A DNA stretch of 50,668 nt from NCBI GenBank assembly GCA_003141455.1, contig PLMA01000061.1, positions 1 through 50,668 of the forward strand, given 5' to 3'. Below are positions 34,690-42,983 of this stretch, in pieces; within the stretch, counting starts at the first letter, position 1; each line of letters opens with the position of its first letter. The notes beneath the pieces are model-generated. The model was given only the letters and a program-made list of their open reading frames with translations. It did no database searches and was not told where the DNA came from. This DNA is from Chloroflexota bacterium. GTDB lineage: Bacteria > Chloroflexota > Limnocylindria > Limnocylindrales > CSP1-4. The position numbers and the translations under genes were made by a program.

Positions 34690-36290
34690 GCGAGCCCCGG
34701 GACCCTCTCCGTCCCCCAGCTCCGTGGGTCGCAGACGTCCGCCAAAGATGGACGACCTGGGATTCCGATCGCACATGGAGGCCCTATCGCAGCCTCGATC
34801 CCACCCTCAGAGCCGCAGCCAGGGATTTCCTCCGACTTGCTCTGGTCGAAGCACGGAAACAGGGACTGATTCGCCGCAGTATCAGCCGCTCCCGGTGGCA
34901 GGAGGCGCGACCTTGGCCCCCCTACTACGGATGCTTTGAACTCACGCACTCCAGCTTGGAGTCTCCTTCCAGCCAGGCGGCTCCCTTTGTCGCGGCCCTC
35001 GAAGCCGCCTATCCTGGCCGTCTTGGAGACAAGTCACTCTTCCCGTTCAAGGACCCGAAGGGGTACGCCCACGCATACCTGCGAGCGGTCATAGCCTACG
35101 GCTCCGTGTACGACGTGCCGGTTGCCTTCAACTCGCGGGCGGCCACGGCCATGTTGCGTGAACTGGACAGGGTTGTATCCCTGGACGGACAGGAGTTCGC
35201 CTGCATCAGCGTTCTGTCAGATGTTGACTTCGCCGCTGTGGACGCTGAGGACATGGGTGGGATCACACTGTTTGGACGCGGCGACCGAATTCACTTCGTG
35301 TCGCAGGTCTTGCCGGAGGCCCTGTGGGCGGATGATCACGGCTATCCTCTGCCTGGCGAACACCCGCAGGGTCTTCTGGTAGGTCGGGTCATCGGCAAGC
35401 TCGACTCGTGGCGGGCGACGCCGCCAATCACAGCCGCGATGGACCGGTTCCTCTACGCGCTCCGTCTGGGAACCGCGGTCACCACACATACGCGGAAGGT
35501 ATGGAGTGGCGAGACCTCCATGATCCACGTGAACTCTCCGACCGCACACGAGGCAGATGACGTCTTTGCCCTTGACTCCAGCTGGCGCCGCCGGATTGCC
35601 CTGACGCCCGCGCACCTGCCCGGCCTGCGCAGGTTGATGACGCTCATCGAGGGACTGGAGCCAGACACGACCAAGGACAAGCCGAAGCCCGTGCCTTCTG
35701 TCCTGCTGGCGATTTGGCGCTACAGCCACTCCTTCCGCGTGCTGGCGCCTTGGCAGGACACGGTCCTCGATCTGGCAACGGCGCTTGAGGCTTGCCTAGG
35801 CCCGGCAAATAAGGAGGAGATCGGCCTGAGCCTCCGTACCCGAGCAGCTCATCTACTAGCGTTTGACAATTCGGCGCAGGCCGATGCCATCTACACGGAC
35901 ATAGAGGACCTGTACAGCCTCAGGTCGGCGATCATCCATGGCACTACCAGGCTCAAACCCGACTTGCCTTCGCTCTGGCAGGCCCGGGGCTACGGGCACG
36001 TCTTGGCCACGGATAGTCTTCGCGTGCTCTTGGACCGTTGGCAGGACATAGTCCGCAGGGCGATCACGCACCGACTGGCGTTAGCGGACGGCTCCCTCGG
36101 TCCGGCCCTCTGGCCGCTCACTGGTCCAGAGGTCAAGGTGGACAAGATGCTTGTACGGCGAGATACCCGTGAGCAATGGCATGAACGGGTCGTCGCTGTC
36201 AGCGCGTCATTCGGGCTGCCATGCCTGACTGAGCAGGCCCAGCCTCTATGGGACTACCTGCACCAGCGCCAAGGCCCGGGCCCCAACTAG
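34686..36290 (+). CDS. Apea-like HEPN-domain protein
   Basis: The 534-residue protein ends with a HEPN domain of the Apea-like type: VLDLATALEACLGPANKEEIGLSLR, then RAAHLLAF, then DIEDLYSLRSAIIHGTTRL. The motif LRSAIIHG gives R-x4-H, the catalytic signature of HEPN ribonucleases. The first 350 residues are not recognised; they contain PKGYAHAYLRAVIAYGSVYDV and a stretch with many aromatic residues. HEPN proteins of this kind are common in defence and stress systems, where they cut RNA, but some are inactive. The ATG overlaps the preceding stop by four bases. The large unknown N-terminal region could be a sensor. Nuclease activity is an inference from the motif. Confidence 0.72.
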   Translation: MSEPRDPLRPPAPWVADVRQRWTTWDSDRTWRPYRSLDPTLRAAARDFLRLALVEARKQGLIRRSISRSRWQEARPWPPYYGCFELTHSSLESPSSQAAPFVAALEAAYPGRLGDKSLFPFKDPKGYAHAYLRAVIAYGSVYDVPVAFNSRAATAMLRELDRVVSLDGQEFACISVLSDVDFAAVDAEDMGGITLFGRGDRIHFVSQVLPEALWADDHGYPLPGEHPQGLLVGRVIGKLDSWRATPPITAAMDRFLYALRLGTAVTTHTRKVWSGETSMIHVNSPTAHEADDVFALDSSWRRRIALTPAHLPGLRRLMTLIEGLEPDTTKDKPKPVPSVLLAIWRYSHSFRVLAPWQDTVLDLATALEACLGPANKEEIGLSLRTRAAHLLAFDNSAQADAIYTDIEDLYSLRSAIIHGTTRLKPDLPSLWQARGYGHVLATDSLRVLLDRWQDIVRRAITHRLALADGSLGPALWPLTGPEVKVDKMLVRRDTREQWHERVVAVSASFGLPCLTEQAQPLWDYLHQRQGPGPN

Positions 36291-36351
36291 CGGGATTCAG
36301 GCTTGAACAGCCCTACCGGACACGATCCCGAGCCCTGGCCCGCGAGGCGCA

Positions 36352-36436
36352 CATAAGCCGCAGATAAGCGGCCCCCGGTAGCCTCGCCCTGGCCCCCGCT
36401 CCGCTAGTCGCCGACGATCCCGGCCCGATGCCGGCC
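36352..36436 (+). repeat. Diverged direct repeat, left copy
   Basis: Shared with 44,595-44,672: paired ATAAG boxes, then GGTAGC, GCTCCGCT and CCGATGCCGG-like blocks in the same order and spacing. Identity is partial. The two copies bracket about 8.2 kb that includes a tyrosine recombinase, but the core needed for an attachment site is not identical over any long stretch. Confidence 0.4.
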
Positions 36437-36441
36437 AGTTC

Positions 36442-36558
36442 GTGCGGCTGCGTCGGGGGCTCCTGTCTCACCGATCCCGTCATCCTGAGACGTCTGGCAG
36501 GACCGTCGTTCAGGAGGCCATCGCCGAGTTCGAGAGGCTGTTCGCCAGGCGCTTGTAG
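36442..36558 (+). CDS. Possible small ORF, ribbon-helix-helix-like fragment
   Basis: A GTG-initiated frame of 38 codons ends TVVQEAIAEFERLFARRL, which resembles the helical half of a ribbon-helix-helix protein. There is no ribosome site, and it may be only the 3' remnant of a lost gene. Weak evidence. Confidence 0.2.
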   Translation: MRLRRGLLSHRSRHPETSGRTVVQEAIAEFERLFARRL

Positions 36559-36632
36559 ACCTCAATTCGCCGGCCCGACCCTCCTATGCTCTTGACCTGG
36601 CTGAGTCACCCAGGCAGAGAGGGAGGCGAGTC

Positions 36633-37175
36633 GTGAACTTGATGGACGAGAGCACCTATCGGTGGGTCCAGACCGTGTGGGGCCCCCTACTGGCGGCGGC
36701 GGCAACCGCTCTGGTCACCGCCGTCGTTGTCGGTGTCGTTGCGATCATGGCGACACGACTTGAGGCCGGTCGTGCCGAGAAACGGGCCAACGCCGAGGGA
36801 GTCAAACGGCTCCGCCGCCAGGCTGTGCTCTACGCATACGAGAGCGTGATGGACACCCTCTACGACTCCGCCAACGGACTCCAGGAGCTCGGCAAGAATC
36901 CGCTCACGTGGCGCCGTCTTGATGCAGACCAGCAGATCTTGGGCGATCCGACGGCGGTCGCGGCTGCCTACGAGCTCATGAACGGATTCGCCGGACGTCC
37001 CGCACACAGTGGCCTCATTCCGAAGGATCTGAACCGCCTGGTGGACGTCCACATGCCTCTGCGTATCGCGTACGCCCTGCAACTCGAACTCATCGAAGCA
37101 GGGAGCGAACCCGTCAGGTTCGATGAGGCGGCCTACCGCGCTGCCACCGAGAAGGTGAGCGGCAAATTCGGATGA
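36633..37175 (+). CDS. Hypothetical membrane-anchored protein
   Basis: The 180-residue protein has one N-terminal membrane helix (GPLLAAAATALVTAVVVGVVAIM, about 17-39), followed by an Arg/Lys/Ala-rich stretch (TRLEAGRAEKRANAEGVKRL) and a soluble helical domain of about 120 residues. The positively charged flank puts the soluble part in the cytoplasm. No known domain was recognised. The GTG at 36,633 has GGGAGG eight bases upstream; an ATG nine bases later is an alternative. It stands alone, with gene-poor DNA on both sides. Confidence 0.6.
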   Translation: MNLMDESTYRWVQTVWGPLLAAAATALVTAVVVGVVAIMATRLEAGRAEKRANAEGVKRLRRQAVLYAYESVMDTLYDSANGLQELGKNPLTWRRLDADQQILGDPTAVAAAYELMNGFAGRPAHSGLIPKDLNRLVDVHMPLRIAYALQLELIEAGSEPVRFDEAAYRAATEKVSGKFG

Positions 37176-37472
37176 CCTAGCCGTTGCCTCCAAGCAACCC
37201 AACCGGGCACGAGACCCCCGTCCCAGACCCAATATGCTGCGCATCATGCTGGGGCACTGGCTACTGCCTGGTTGGCGGTTGCGCGGCTCGACTGACACTG
37301 CATGGGCACCAAGGAGGACCGCAGCGACTTGCCGCGTGCACTAACCGCGCATGGTGTGACCGAGGCGCGAATTGCGCAATTCACCGGCCGGGAACCGCGG
37401 GGTATGCCCGGCTGCGTCAACGAGCTCCGAAACCTCCCTCCTTGCATTCAGCGCCCTGGGGCTCCAATACCC

Positions 37473-38099
37473 TCAGTGAGCCATCAGCGCGGCACCTATC
37501 GAAAGCGCCCCACCGATGGCCACGACGAAGATCCCTATGCCGACCGAGACGATGCCGTAACTCACCGTCTGACTGTGGATGGTCCCCCAACCCAGAACGG
37601 CGAGCCCGATGGCGGCAAGTCCTCCAAGAGTGGCGAGGGCCCGCGTGCCGCTTCCGATTCCAGGCCCGTTCACCTGGGTCAGCCCAGGTAGCCCGACGAG
37701 CAGCCCAATACAAACCAACCAGACTCCCGCGGTTCCGACATCGAAGCCGTTGAGATTCACGCCGAGGACCGTCTCCCATGGCAGGAACGCGCCGCCGGCG
37801 ATGAGCGCTCCTGCAAGAACGACGCAGAGCGCGCCTCCATTGAGGCCCGCGGATGTGGACAGAGAGCGATGACCGCAATGGGGACACGCTGCGGCTGTGA
37901 GCGCCACTGCGCCTCCGCATACCACACAGGTCCCAATGTGGGCCATCGGCGGAGCCAGTGGTGGGACCGGGGACACGTGTTGACGGGGAGGCGCGCTCGG
38001 CATCGGATGCGCGAATCTGGTCCCGCACCACGTACACAGGGCAGCCCCCGGAGCCACGCCGCCACGACATGAGGGGCATTGATACCACTGAGATCCCAA
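37473..38099 (-). CDS. Zinc-ribbon membrane protein
   Basis: The 208-residue protein starts MGSQWYQCPSCRGGVAPGA and has two CxxC pairs (CPSC...CTWC and CVVC...CPHC), a double zinc ribbon. Four hydrophobic segments follow (ALCVVLAGALIAGGAFL, AGVWLVCIGLLVGLP, ALATLGGLAAIGLAVLGWG, YGIVSVGIGIFVVAIGGAL). The TTG at 38,099 is chosen because AAAGGAG lies five bases upstream and the first zinc pair follows directly; a GTG 72 bases further up lacks this. Function unknown. Proteins of this layout are common small membrane proteins in GC-rich bacteria. Confidence 0.65.
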   Translation of the reverse strand: MGSQWYQCPSCRGGVAPGAALCTWCGTRFAHPMPSAPPRQHVSPVPPLAPPMAHIGTCVVCGGAVALTAAACPHCGHRSLSTSAGLNGGALCVVLAGALIAGGAFLPWETVLGVNLNGFDVGTAGVWLVCIGLLVGLPGLTQVNGPGIGSGTRALATLGGLAAIGLAVLGWGTIHSQTVSYGIVSVGIGIFVVAIGGALSIGAALMAH

Positions 38100-38417
38100 C
38101 GCGTCTCCTTTCGACTGGACGCAACTTGACTCTACGCCCTCCGGTTTGCACTGATCAGAGAATCTGCGCACCTGCTGGCTGTCTCGCTGAGCGGCGACTT
38201 CGGCTGGGTCGCCAGCCGCGAACGGCCCACGGCGAGCGACATCAAGGCTGGCTTCTCCGGCTTTGCCGGGACCCTTGCCTCAGTTCGTCGGCTCACTACC
38301 AGACATGCTTCAGCGAGATAGGCGTGACCGGACGCGTGCCAGCGAGCTCCACCCGGGAGCAGGTGGCGACTTCACCATCGCGATGTGGTCATAGGGTCGC
38401 CTTCCGGGCGGCGCCAC
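38100..38417. other. Gene-free gap
   Basis: 318 bp between two leftward genes. Open frames on the other strand have unlikely compositions. I see no promoter or repeat here. Confidence 0.4.
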
Positions 38418-38975
38418 CTACGTTTCGTGAAGGCCCGCGTCGATCAACGCGGCCGCTTTCGGCCACAAGTCGATCATGCCCTGGACGATGGGCACGGTCC
38501 AGCCATCGAGATCCCGCCACCAATCCTTGGACTTGGGGACCCACTTGACGATGGGCCAAACCCGGCCCTGGGGAATCTTGAACGCTCCGGCGGTGAAAGC
38601 GGGAGTGGCCCGGGCTAGGGCGAGGATGCGACCGTACGCGGCGTCCAAGTCCGAAGTCGGAGTGACGAAGATCCCGTACTTTGGGAGTCTCGATCCGAAC
38701 GGGTCGACGCCGGTCTCCCATTCCAGCGTGACGCCGACCCAATCTGGCCACACGGGTCTGCGGGCCATGATCCGCTCGAAGCTGCTGTTGTCGCGGCGAG
38801 CCGTAGTCACGTCGGAGTCAATGGCCGCTAGGCGTTCGTCGATGTCCATCTGAAGCCCAGCTAGGATCTCGCGCGTCGCGCCGATGACGTCCTTCTCGAT
38901 CGCCGCCCACTCCCGAATGTCCTCGCGGTGGCTCAGGAAGAACTGAAGTCGCTCGTCACCGAATGGATTGTCCAC
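38418..38975 (-). CDS. Hypothetical protein, partner of a PD-(D/E)XK nuclease
   Basis: The 185-residue protein is unrecognised. It is charged and mostly helical at first (LQFFLSHREDIREWAAIEKDVIGATREILAGL), then has YGIFVTPTSDLDAAYGRILALARATP and WPIVKWVPKSKDWWRDLDGW, rich in tryptophan. Its GTG start lies inside a good ribosome site (AGGAAGG) and 16 bases after the nuclease stop. The pair probably forms one transcript, as in nuclease-partner defence units. No membrane segment is present. Confidence 0.6.
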   Translation of the reverse strand: MDNPFGDERLQFFLSHREDIREWAAIEKDVIGATREILAGLQMDIDERLAAIDSDVTTARRDNSSFERIMARRPVWPDWVGVTLEWETGVDPFGSRLPKYGIFVTPTSDLDAAYGRILALARATPAFTAGAFKIPQGRVWPIVKWVPKSKDWWRDLDGWTVPIVQGMIDLWPKAAALIDAGLHET

Positions 38976-38991
38976 GTCGCCTTCCTACCCG

Positions 38992-39711
38992 TCAGCTTCT
39001 TCCCTGGCTCGCGAGTGTCGCCAAGTACTGAAACGCACTCGATCGGCCCGTCTCGAACGGTGATCCCACCGGCGCGTCAAGAACCGCCAGAAGGGCTCGC
39101 CGCACCTTGCTGTAGCTGAGCGGCCGCCAGGCCGCGCGCGCTTCATCGGAAGTCGCGGTCGCCGGCGGCCGCCCATTCGGAGTGAGAAACAGCCAGCGAA
39201 CATCGGTGGGTTCGCCTGCCCACGACCAGTAGAGCCGTTCGCACTGGGACTCCTGCTCGCCGGCGTCGAGCTTGTTCTCAATGACAATCGCCACGCTCTC
39301 CAGGCGTATGACGAGATCGGCCCGGGCTTCGAGCGACTCGCCTGTGACCGTGCTGGTACCCGCACCCGGGCGCTCAAGCTCGATCTGGACCGTTCCGCCG
39401 TCGGCGAGTGATTCCCCGGGCCACGCGGCCGCGAGAAACGCGCGAAGGAATCGATCTCCGAGGCCATGCCGGCCGGTGGGACTGAGGAGCCATGCGAGCA
39501 TACGACTGTGGAATAGCTCGTCACGTTGGCGCCCGAGGATCGTAAGGAGATCACCCGGCCCAGATACCCAATGACCGGCCGCCTGCATCTGCAAGGCCTC
39601 TGCCTTCATCGCTGCGAACCGGGGTTCTGTCGGCGCTCGAAGCCCGACCGGTGATCGCCATTCCGCCGCGAGTCGAGCGAATCGGGCTTCTCTGGAGTCG
39701 ACCTGCTGCAT
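38992..39711 (-). CDS. PD-(D/E)XK nuclease-family protein
   Basis: The 239-residue protein contains a PD-(D/E)XK core: RADLVIRLESVAIVIENKLD gives Asp, then E-x-K with the catalytic lysine, and QESQCERLYWSW follows with the usual helix. An N-terminal LLTILGRQRDELFHSRMLAWLLSPTGRHGL resembles PDDEXK_4-type proteins, which often cleave DNA in defence systems. The ATG at 39,711 is preferred; a TTG 30 bases upstream would add ten residues. It lies directly upstream of the 185-residue gene. Target and activity are not known. Confidence 0.75.
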   Translation of the reverse strand: MQQVDSREARFARLAAEWRSPVGLRAPTEPRFAAMKAEALQMQAAGHWVSGPGDLLTILGRQRDELFHSRMLAWLLSPTGRHGLGDRFLRAFLAAAWPGESLADGGTVQIELERPGAGTSTVTGESLEARADLVIRLESVAIVIENKLDAGEQESQCERLYWSWAGEPTDVRWLFLTPNGRPPATATSDEARAAWRPLSYSKVRRALLAVLDAPVGSPFETGRSSAFQYLATLASQGRS

Positions 39712-39864
39712 GCAGGACAGATTACAGGTCAAGGAAGACAAGCGTACGGCGCCCCTTCCGCTTTGAAACGGGCGCCCGGATGCCTTCCTATCAAGCTTGT
39801 CAACGTCTCGCCTTCGACGCGATCAAGCCATAGCGTTGTTGAGCCCACGTCGACCAAGACCGCG

Positions 39865-40566
39865 CTACGGAGCTTGCCAGGGGTGGTCGCCGTGGACTGC
39901 ATCGAGAATGTCCTTCGCGTGGCTTCTCGCCAGATCTCCCAATTCCGCCCGACGCCGATCGAAATGTGATCCCAACCGACCACGGAGCGCTTCGCTGAGC
40001 TTCTCAAGCTTCTGCATAAGGGCCTGATCTGCGTACTCCGAGTCCACGGCCACCTGGACGCCAGTCAGGTTGATGGCGTTCGCCGCCGCAGACACGACGC
40101 CGAAGTACACCTCTCCGAGCTGCCCAGTTGATCCCGCGATGTGGTGGCCGATTCGATTGTCGCGAAGATGAAGGAGGTACTCGTGCGCGTCGCGAAGTTC
40201 GGGTTCGAGTTCCGCGACGAAATCCTCGAGCAGCCTGGGCCGTCTGCCGGCAGTGCCCTGACCGCTCACGAAGCAGCGACCATAGGCAATGACCGCACCC
40301 TCAAAGCAAGCCTCCCTGGCGAAGACGAAGGCCGGGGCGCTCAGGTCCTTGCCGCTCGCGTAGGCAGCTGCCATCGCTGCGATGAGCAGGTCATTCAAGA
40401 TCGACAGCAGGTCGATCAATTCCGCGCTCCTGGGACCCCGAACCGCGAGCTTCCTGCCCGCCACTGGCGAGCCCGGCACGTTGATACCGAGCCTCTCCGG
40501 GGCTGCCCCCGGCGGTCTCTTGGCTGTCGGCGTCTTCCGGGTCTTCGACATTCGGTTCCGTCCCAT
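39865..40566 (-). CDS. Hypothetical protein with HEPN-like motif
   Basis: The 233-residue protein is helical. AHEYLLHLRDNRIGHHI contains an R-x4-H arrangement (RDNRIGHH) similar to HEPN domains, preceded by ELIDLLSILNDLLIAAMAAAYASG and followed by a long helix rich in leucine. A basic N-terminal stretch of about 30 residues precedes the domain. This may be a small HEPN-type ribonuclease or merely a look-alike. ATG at 40,566 has a weak upstream GGAAG; ATG at 40,551 is an alternative. Confidence 0.5.
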   Translation of the reverse strand: MGRNRMSKTRKTPTAKRPPGAAPERLGINVPGSPVAGRKLAVRGPRSAELIDLLSILNDLLIAAMAAAYASGKDLSAPAFVFAREACFEGAVIAYGRCFVSGQGTAGRRPRLLEDFVAELEPELRDAHEYLLHLRDNRIGHHIAGSTGQLGEVYFGVVSAAANAINLTGVQVAVDSEYADQALMQKLEKLSEALRGRLGSHFDRRRAELGDLARSHAKDILDAVHGDHPWQAP

Positions 40567-40654
40567 GGCTTCCGCCCACACGTCACTTCTGCCCGAGCGA
40601 ATGGATCAGATCGACAGCGATGCAAACGCGGATCGAGGGCTGTTTCGCACTATC

Positions 40655-40876
40655 TCAAGCGCCCTCGGGCCAACGGCCATTCTCAATGAGGAGACCCTTG
40701 AGCTTCCGGAAGAGATTCGGGTGGCGCCGGACCGACTCCGGCTGATCGTTCACGGTCGAGATCATCGTGACCCCATCCCGCGTTGCGATATGGATGGATC
40801 GATCCTTCGCGTTGTACCAGAAGTCGATCTCCATCCGCACGTATTTCGTATTGGGCGGCCCAACCTGTACTCCCAC
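40655..40876 (-). CDS. Small conserved hypothetical protein
   Basis: A 73-residue protein (VGVQVGPPNTKYVRMEIDFW, then AKDRSIHIATRDG, then HPNLFRKLKGLLIENG). GTG at 40,876 is preferred because AGGAGA stands seven bases upstream; the longer frame to 41,014 has no such site and overlaps the peptidase gene. It is probably a soluble small protein; function unknown. Confidence 0.6.
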   Translation of the reverse strand: MGVQVGPPNTKYVRMEIDFWYNAKDRSIHIATRDGVTMISTVNDQPESVRRHPNLFRKLKGLLIENGRWPEGA

Positions 40877-40994
40877 CGTAGGTCTCCTCTTGTTGCTTTG
40901 GCTTTCTGCGACTCTACGCGCGTCGACCAAGCACAATGGCGCAGGCCGGCCAAGAGAGGTCACACGATCGGGTGATCGTGCTGGTGTCGGAAGC

Positions 40995-41753
40995 TCAGCG
41001 GCGAGGCCGTCCAAGGCTGGGCCAAAGGGGCGCTGGAGATCTGGGAACGACCCGGGGCCTATCCCGGATGACGATGACCATCACGGATTGGCTTGCGTCT
41101 TGGCGCCGGACGAACTTGAGCCAGAACGCAAGAGCAAAGACGATTGCTGGAACCAGGAGCGCCAGAACTGCTGCCGCCAATGCCACCGAGGTAGCCCGCT
41201 CTCCGCCCACGCCATAGAGGGCTAGACCAGCGAGGACGCAGGCTCCAACCAAAGCCAGCGCTTCAAGAACCGAGACTCGGTCACCCGAGGACGGAAAGGC
41301 ACCGAGAGATCCGAGCGCGGCCACGATCCACAGCGCTGCCGATCCTCCCCACCAAGCGGCAGGCAGCGTACGTGCCAAGAGGACGAGTGCCATCAAGGTG
41401 GGCGGAACCAGCAACAGAGGTGCAACCGCCATTACCGCGCTCCGTCCTCGCGCGGACCGCCGCGGTGTCACCCAGCCCAATTCGACGGAGCCATCGGCAG
41501 CCGTGGTCGGCCTGAACAAGACCATCTCCTCGATCCCCAGACCCAAGACAAGGGCCGCCACAGCGTGGGCCAGCTCGTGAAGAACAGTGCCGGGCAACAA
41601 GAACGGATACGAGAGCGGTCGCCAGGGGACCAATGACAAGATCAGGCTGGAGACATATCCCGTTCCCCAGCCAATCAAAACGAGTTCCACAATGAGGATC
41701 ACCAAGAGTGGCGCCGATCTCACCGTGAACAGTTCGTCCATCCCCGCGAGCAT
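40995..41753 (-). CDS. M50-type membrane metallopeptidase
   Basis: The 252-residue protein has several membrane helices and the zinc motif LLPGTVLHELAHAVAAL (HELAH) in the first third. A later GAFPSSGDRVSVLEALA resembles the short second motif with the aspartate zinc ligand seen in compact M50 peptidases. The family cuts substrates within or near the membrane, often to release regulators. Start at 41,753 is likely; an ATG 12 bases later is possible. A nested hairpin lies in its leader. It has no obvious partner here. Confidence 0.75.
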   Translation of the reverse strand: MLAGMDELFTVRSAPLLVILIVELVLIGWGTGYVSSLILSLVPWRPLSYPFLLPGTVLHELAHAVAALVLGLGIEEMVLFRPTTAADGSVELGWVTPRRSARGRSAVMAVAPLLLVPPTLMALVLLARTLPAAWWGGSAALWIVAALGSLGAFPSSGDRVSVLEALALVGACVLAGLALYGVGGERATSVALAAAVLALLVPAIVFALAFWLKFVRRQDASQSVMVIVIRDRPRVVPRSPAPLWPSLGRPRR

Positions 41754-42053
41754 GTGCTGGCGCCCTGGTGTCCGTCAACCTCTCCCGAGCTGGCCACGAT
41801 GCCGCGATGGTGGCCTGCCTTCTTGACGGACGCTGGTGGTCGTCCGCGGGTGATCGACTACTTCGTACGTGGCGAGAATCTGGGTGTCCTTACCCTGTGA
41901 CCCATCTTCGCCTATAGACGCACAGTGCCAAGGGGCGTTACTCGTCGAGTGGTGCTCCCCGAGACTGGCTGGTCCCTTGTTGTCCGCGAGCAGAGTCGCA
42001 GTCCTCGATCGGTCTGACTTCCCGGCCGGTCGCACCAATCTCCTGCGAGTCCG
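41754..42053. other. Gene-free leader region of the M50 peptidase
   Basis: 300 bp with no supported gene. It holds the nested inverted repeat at 41,770-41,831, which would lie in the leader of the peptidase message. Confidence 0.5.
41770..41831 (-). repeat. Nested inverted repeats upstream of the M50 gene
   Basis: The outer arms GTCCGTCAA and TTGACGGAC (41,770-41,778 and 41,823-41,831) are perfect over nine bases, and the inner arms GGCCAC and GTGGCC (41,792-41,797 and 41,810-41,815) over six. They end 17 bases from the start codon. Confidence 0.5.
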
Positions 42054-42806
42054 TCACCAGCCGCTCTTTCGTCTCTGCTGGTCCGCGAGGTAGAACCCCG
42101 CGAACTCGGCAAGCCGCGCCTCCTCAGCAGCTCGAGCGGACTCCTCTTGCAGATGCCTCTGGCGCTGCTCCAGACTCCGCCAGAGGCCAGTGTTGCGAAT
42201 GTCAGTGCCTGGGGGCGCCGGAACCTCTCTCCCCATGCCTTCCCATGTGCCCGTGGCTAGGGATGTGCCAACCCTCACATCTTCCACCACCACGTGGGCG
42301 GGCCCGCGCAGGTCGGAGTATTCCAACCCAGGCAACTCGCGATAGGCGAAAGCGACGCGCTGCGCAGCGGGGAACCACGGCGGCGCCCCGGGTGCCTGCC
42401 TGGCAACCGCATGTAGTCCTTCGAGCGCCCTCGCATACGTGTATCGCGCCCCCGACATGCCCTCAGATACGGCTCCAGTATCGGCCATGCCGGCCCTTCG
42501 CCATGCCGCCCAGTAGGCTCCGAACAGTGGCTGCTCAAGAACCGACATAAGCGCGGGTCCTGCCGGTTCTCCGATCTGGCCAATGGCATCCACGACCCCA
42601 TCCCTCACGTCGAGCTGCACGAATGCAGCAGTCGTAATCAGGGGGATGACAGATGGAACACCATATCGCGCGAAGGCCTCGGGGCTGACCCAGTCGCTTG
42701 AGGGCAGGAACTCAATACGAAAGAGGGCTGTCAGGTCTCGACGCAGGTCGGTGGGCAGCTTCAGCAAGTCAAGCCAGATTTCGCGAGCACGTTCGTAGAA
42801 TTCCAC
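42054..42806 (-). CDS. Hypothetical protein
   Basis: A 250-residue soluble protein, not recognised. It has a helical first part (MEFYERAREIWLDLLKLPTD), a middle section IGEPAGPALMSVLEQP that resembles a HEAT-like repeat, and a charged helical tail (QRQRHLQEESARAAEEARL). The GTG start has no ribosome site but a TATCCT six bases before it, consistent with a leaderless transcript. Function unknown. Confidence 0.6.
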   Translation of the reverse strand: MEFYERAREIWLDLLKLPTDLRRDLTALFRIEFLPSSDWVSPEAFARYGVPSVIPLITTAAFVQLDVRDGVVDAIGQIGEPAGPALMSVLEQPLFGAYWAAWRRAGMADTGAVSEGMSGARYTYARALEGLHAVARQAPGAPPWFPAAQRVAFAYRELPGLEYSDLRGPAHVVVEDVRVGTSLATGTWEGMGREVPAPPGTDIRNTGLWRSLEQRQRHLQEESARAAEEARLAEFAGFYLADQQRRKSGW

Positions 42807-42812
42807 GCGGCA

Positions 42813-42818
42813 AGGATA
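42813..42818 (-). promoter_or_regulatory. -10-like box of a leaderless transcript
   Basis: TATCCT on the minus strand lies six bases before the GTG at 42,806, without a ribosome site between them. Confidence 0.45.
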
Positions 42819-42983
42819 GTCATCGGCGTCACAGGCGGTTAGGGATCTGTGATCCGCGGACCGAGATACTGAGCTGGCCCGCCAGCACCAGCCCGCATGA
42901 CCACCATTTGGTCATCGTGTTGCTTTCTGCGCCCAGTTGAGTGAGGTATGTGAACGACCAGCTCCGCACACGAGGCGCCCGCG

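Larger units (their letters stand above)
36291..36632. other. Intergenic region with ATAAG direct repeats
   Basis: This 342-bp stretch follows the HEPN gene. At 36,352-36,367 two ATAAG boxes are spaced by 11 bp, and the sequence down to about 36,435 resembles 44,595-44,672. A short open frame is listed separately. TATGCT at about 36,584 is a possible -10 box of the next gene. Confidence 0.5.

Noticed and set aside
37302-37691. Rightward frame of 129 codons
   Set aside because: It runs into the antisense of the zinc-ribbon membrane gene and its composition is unlike a protein.
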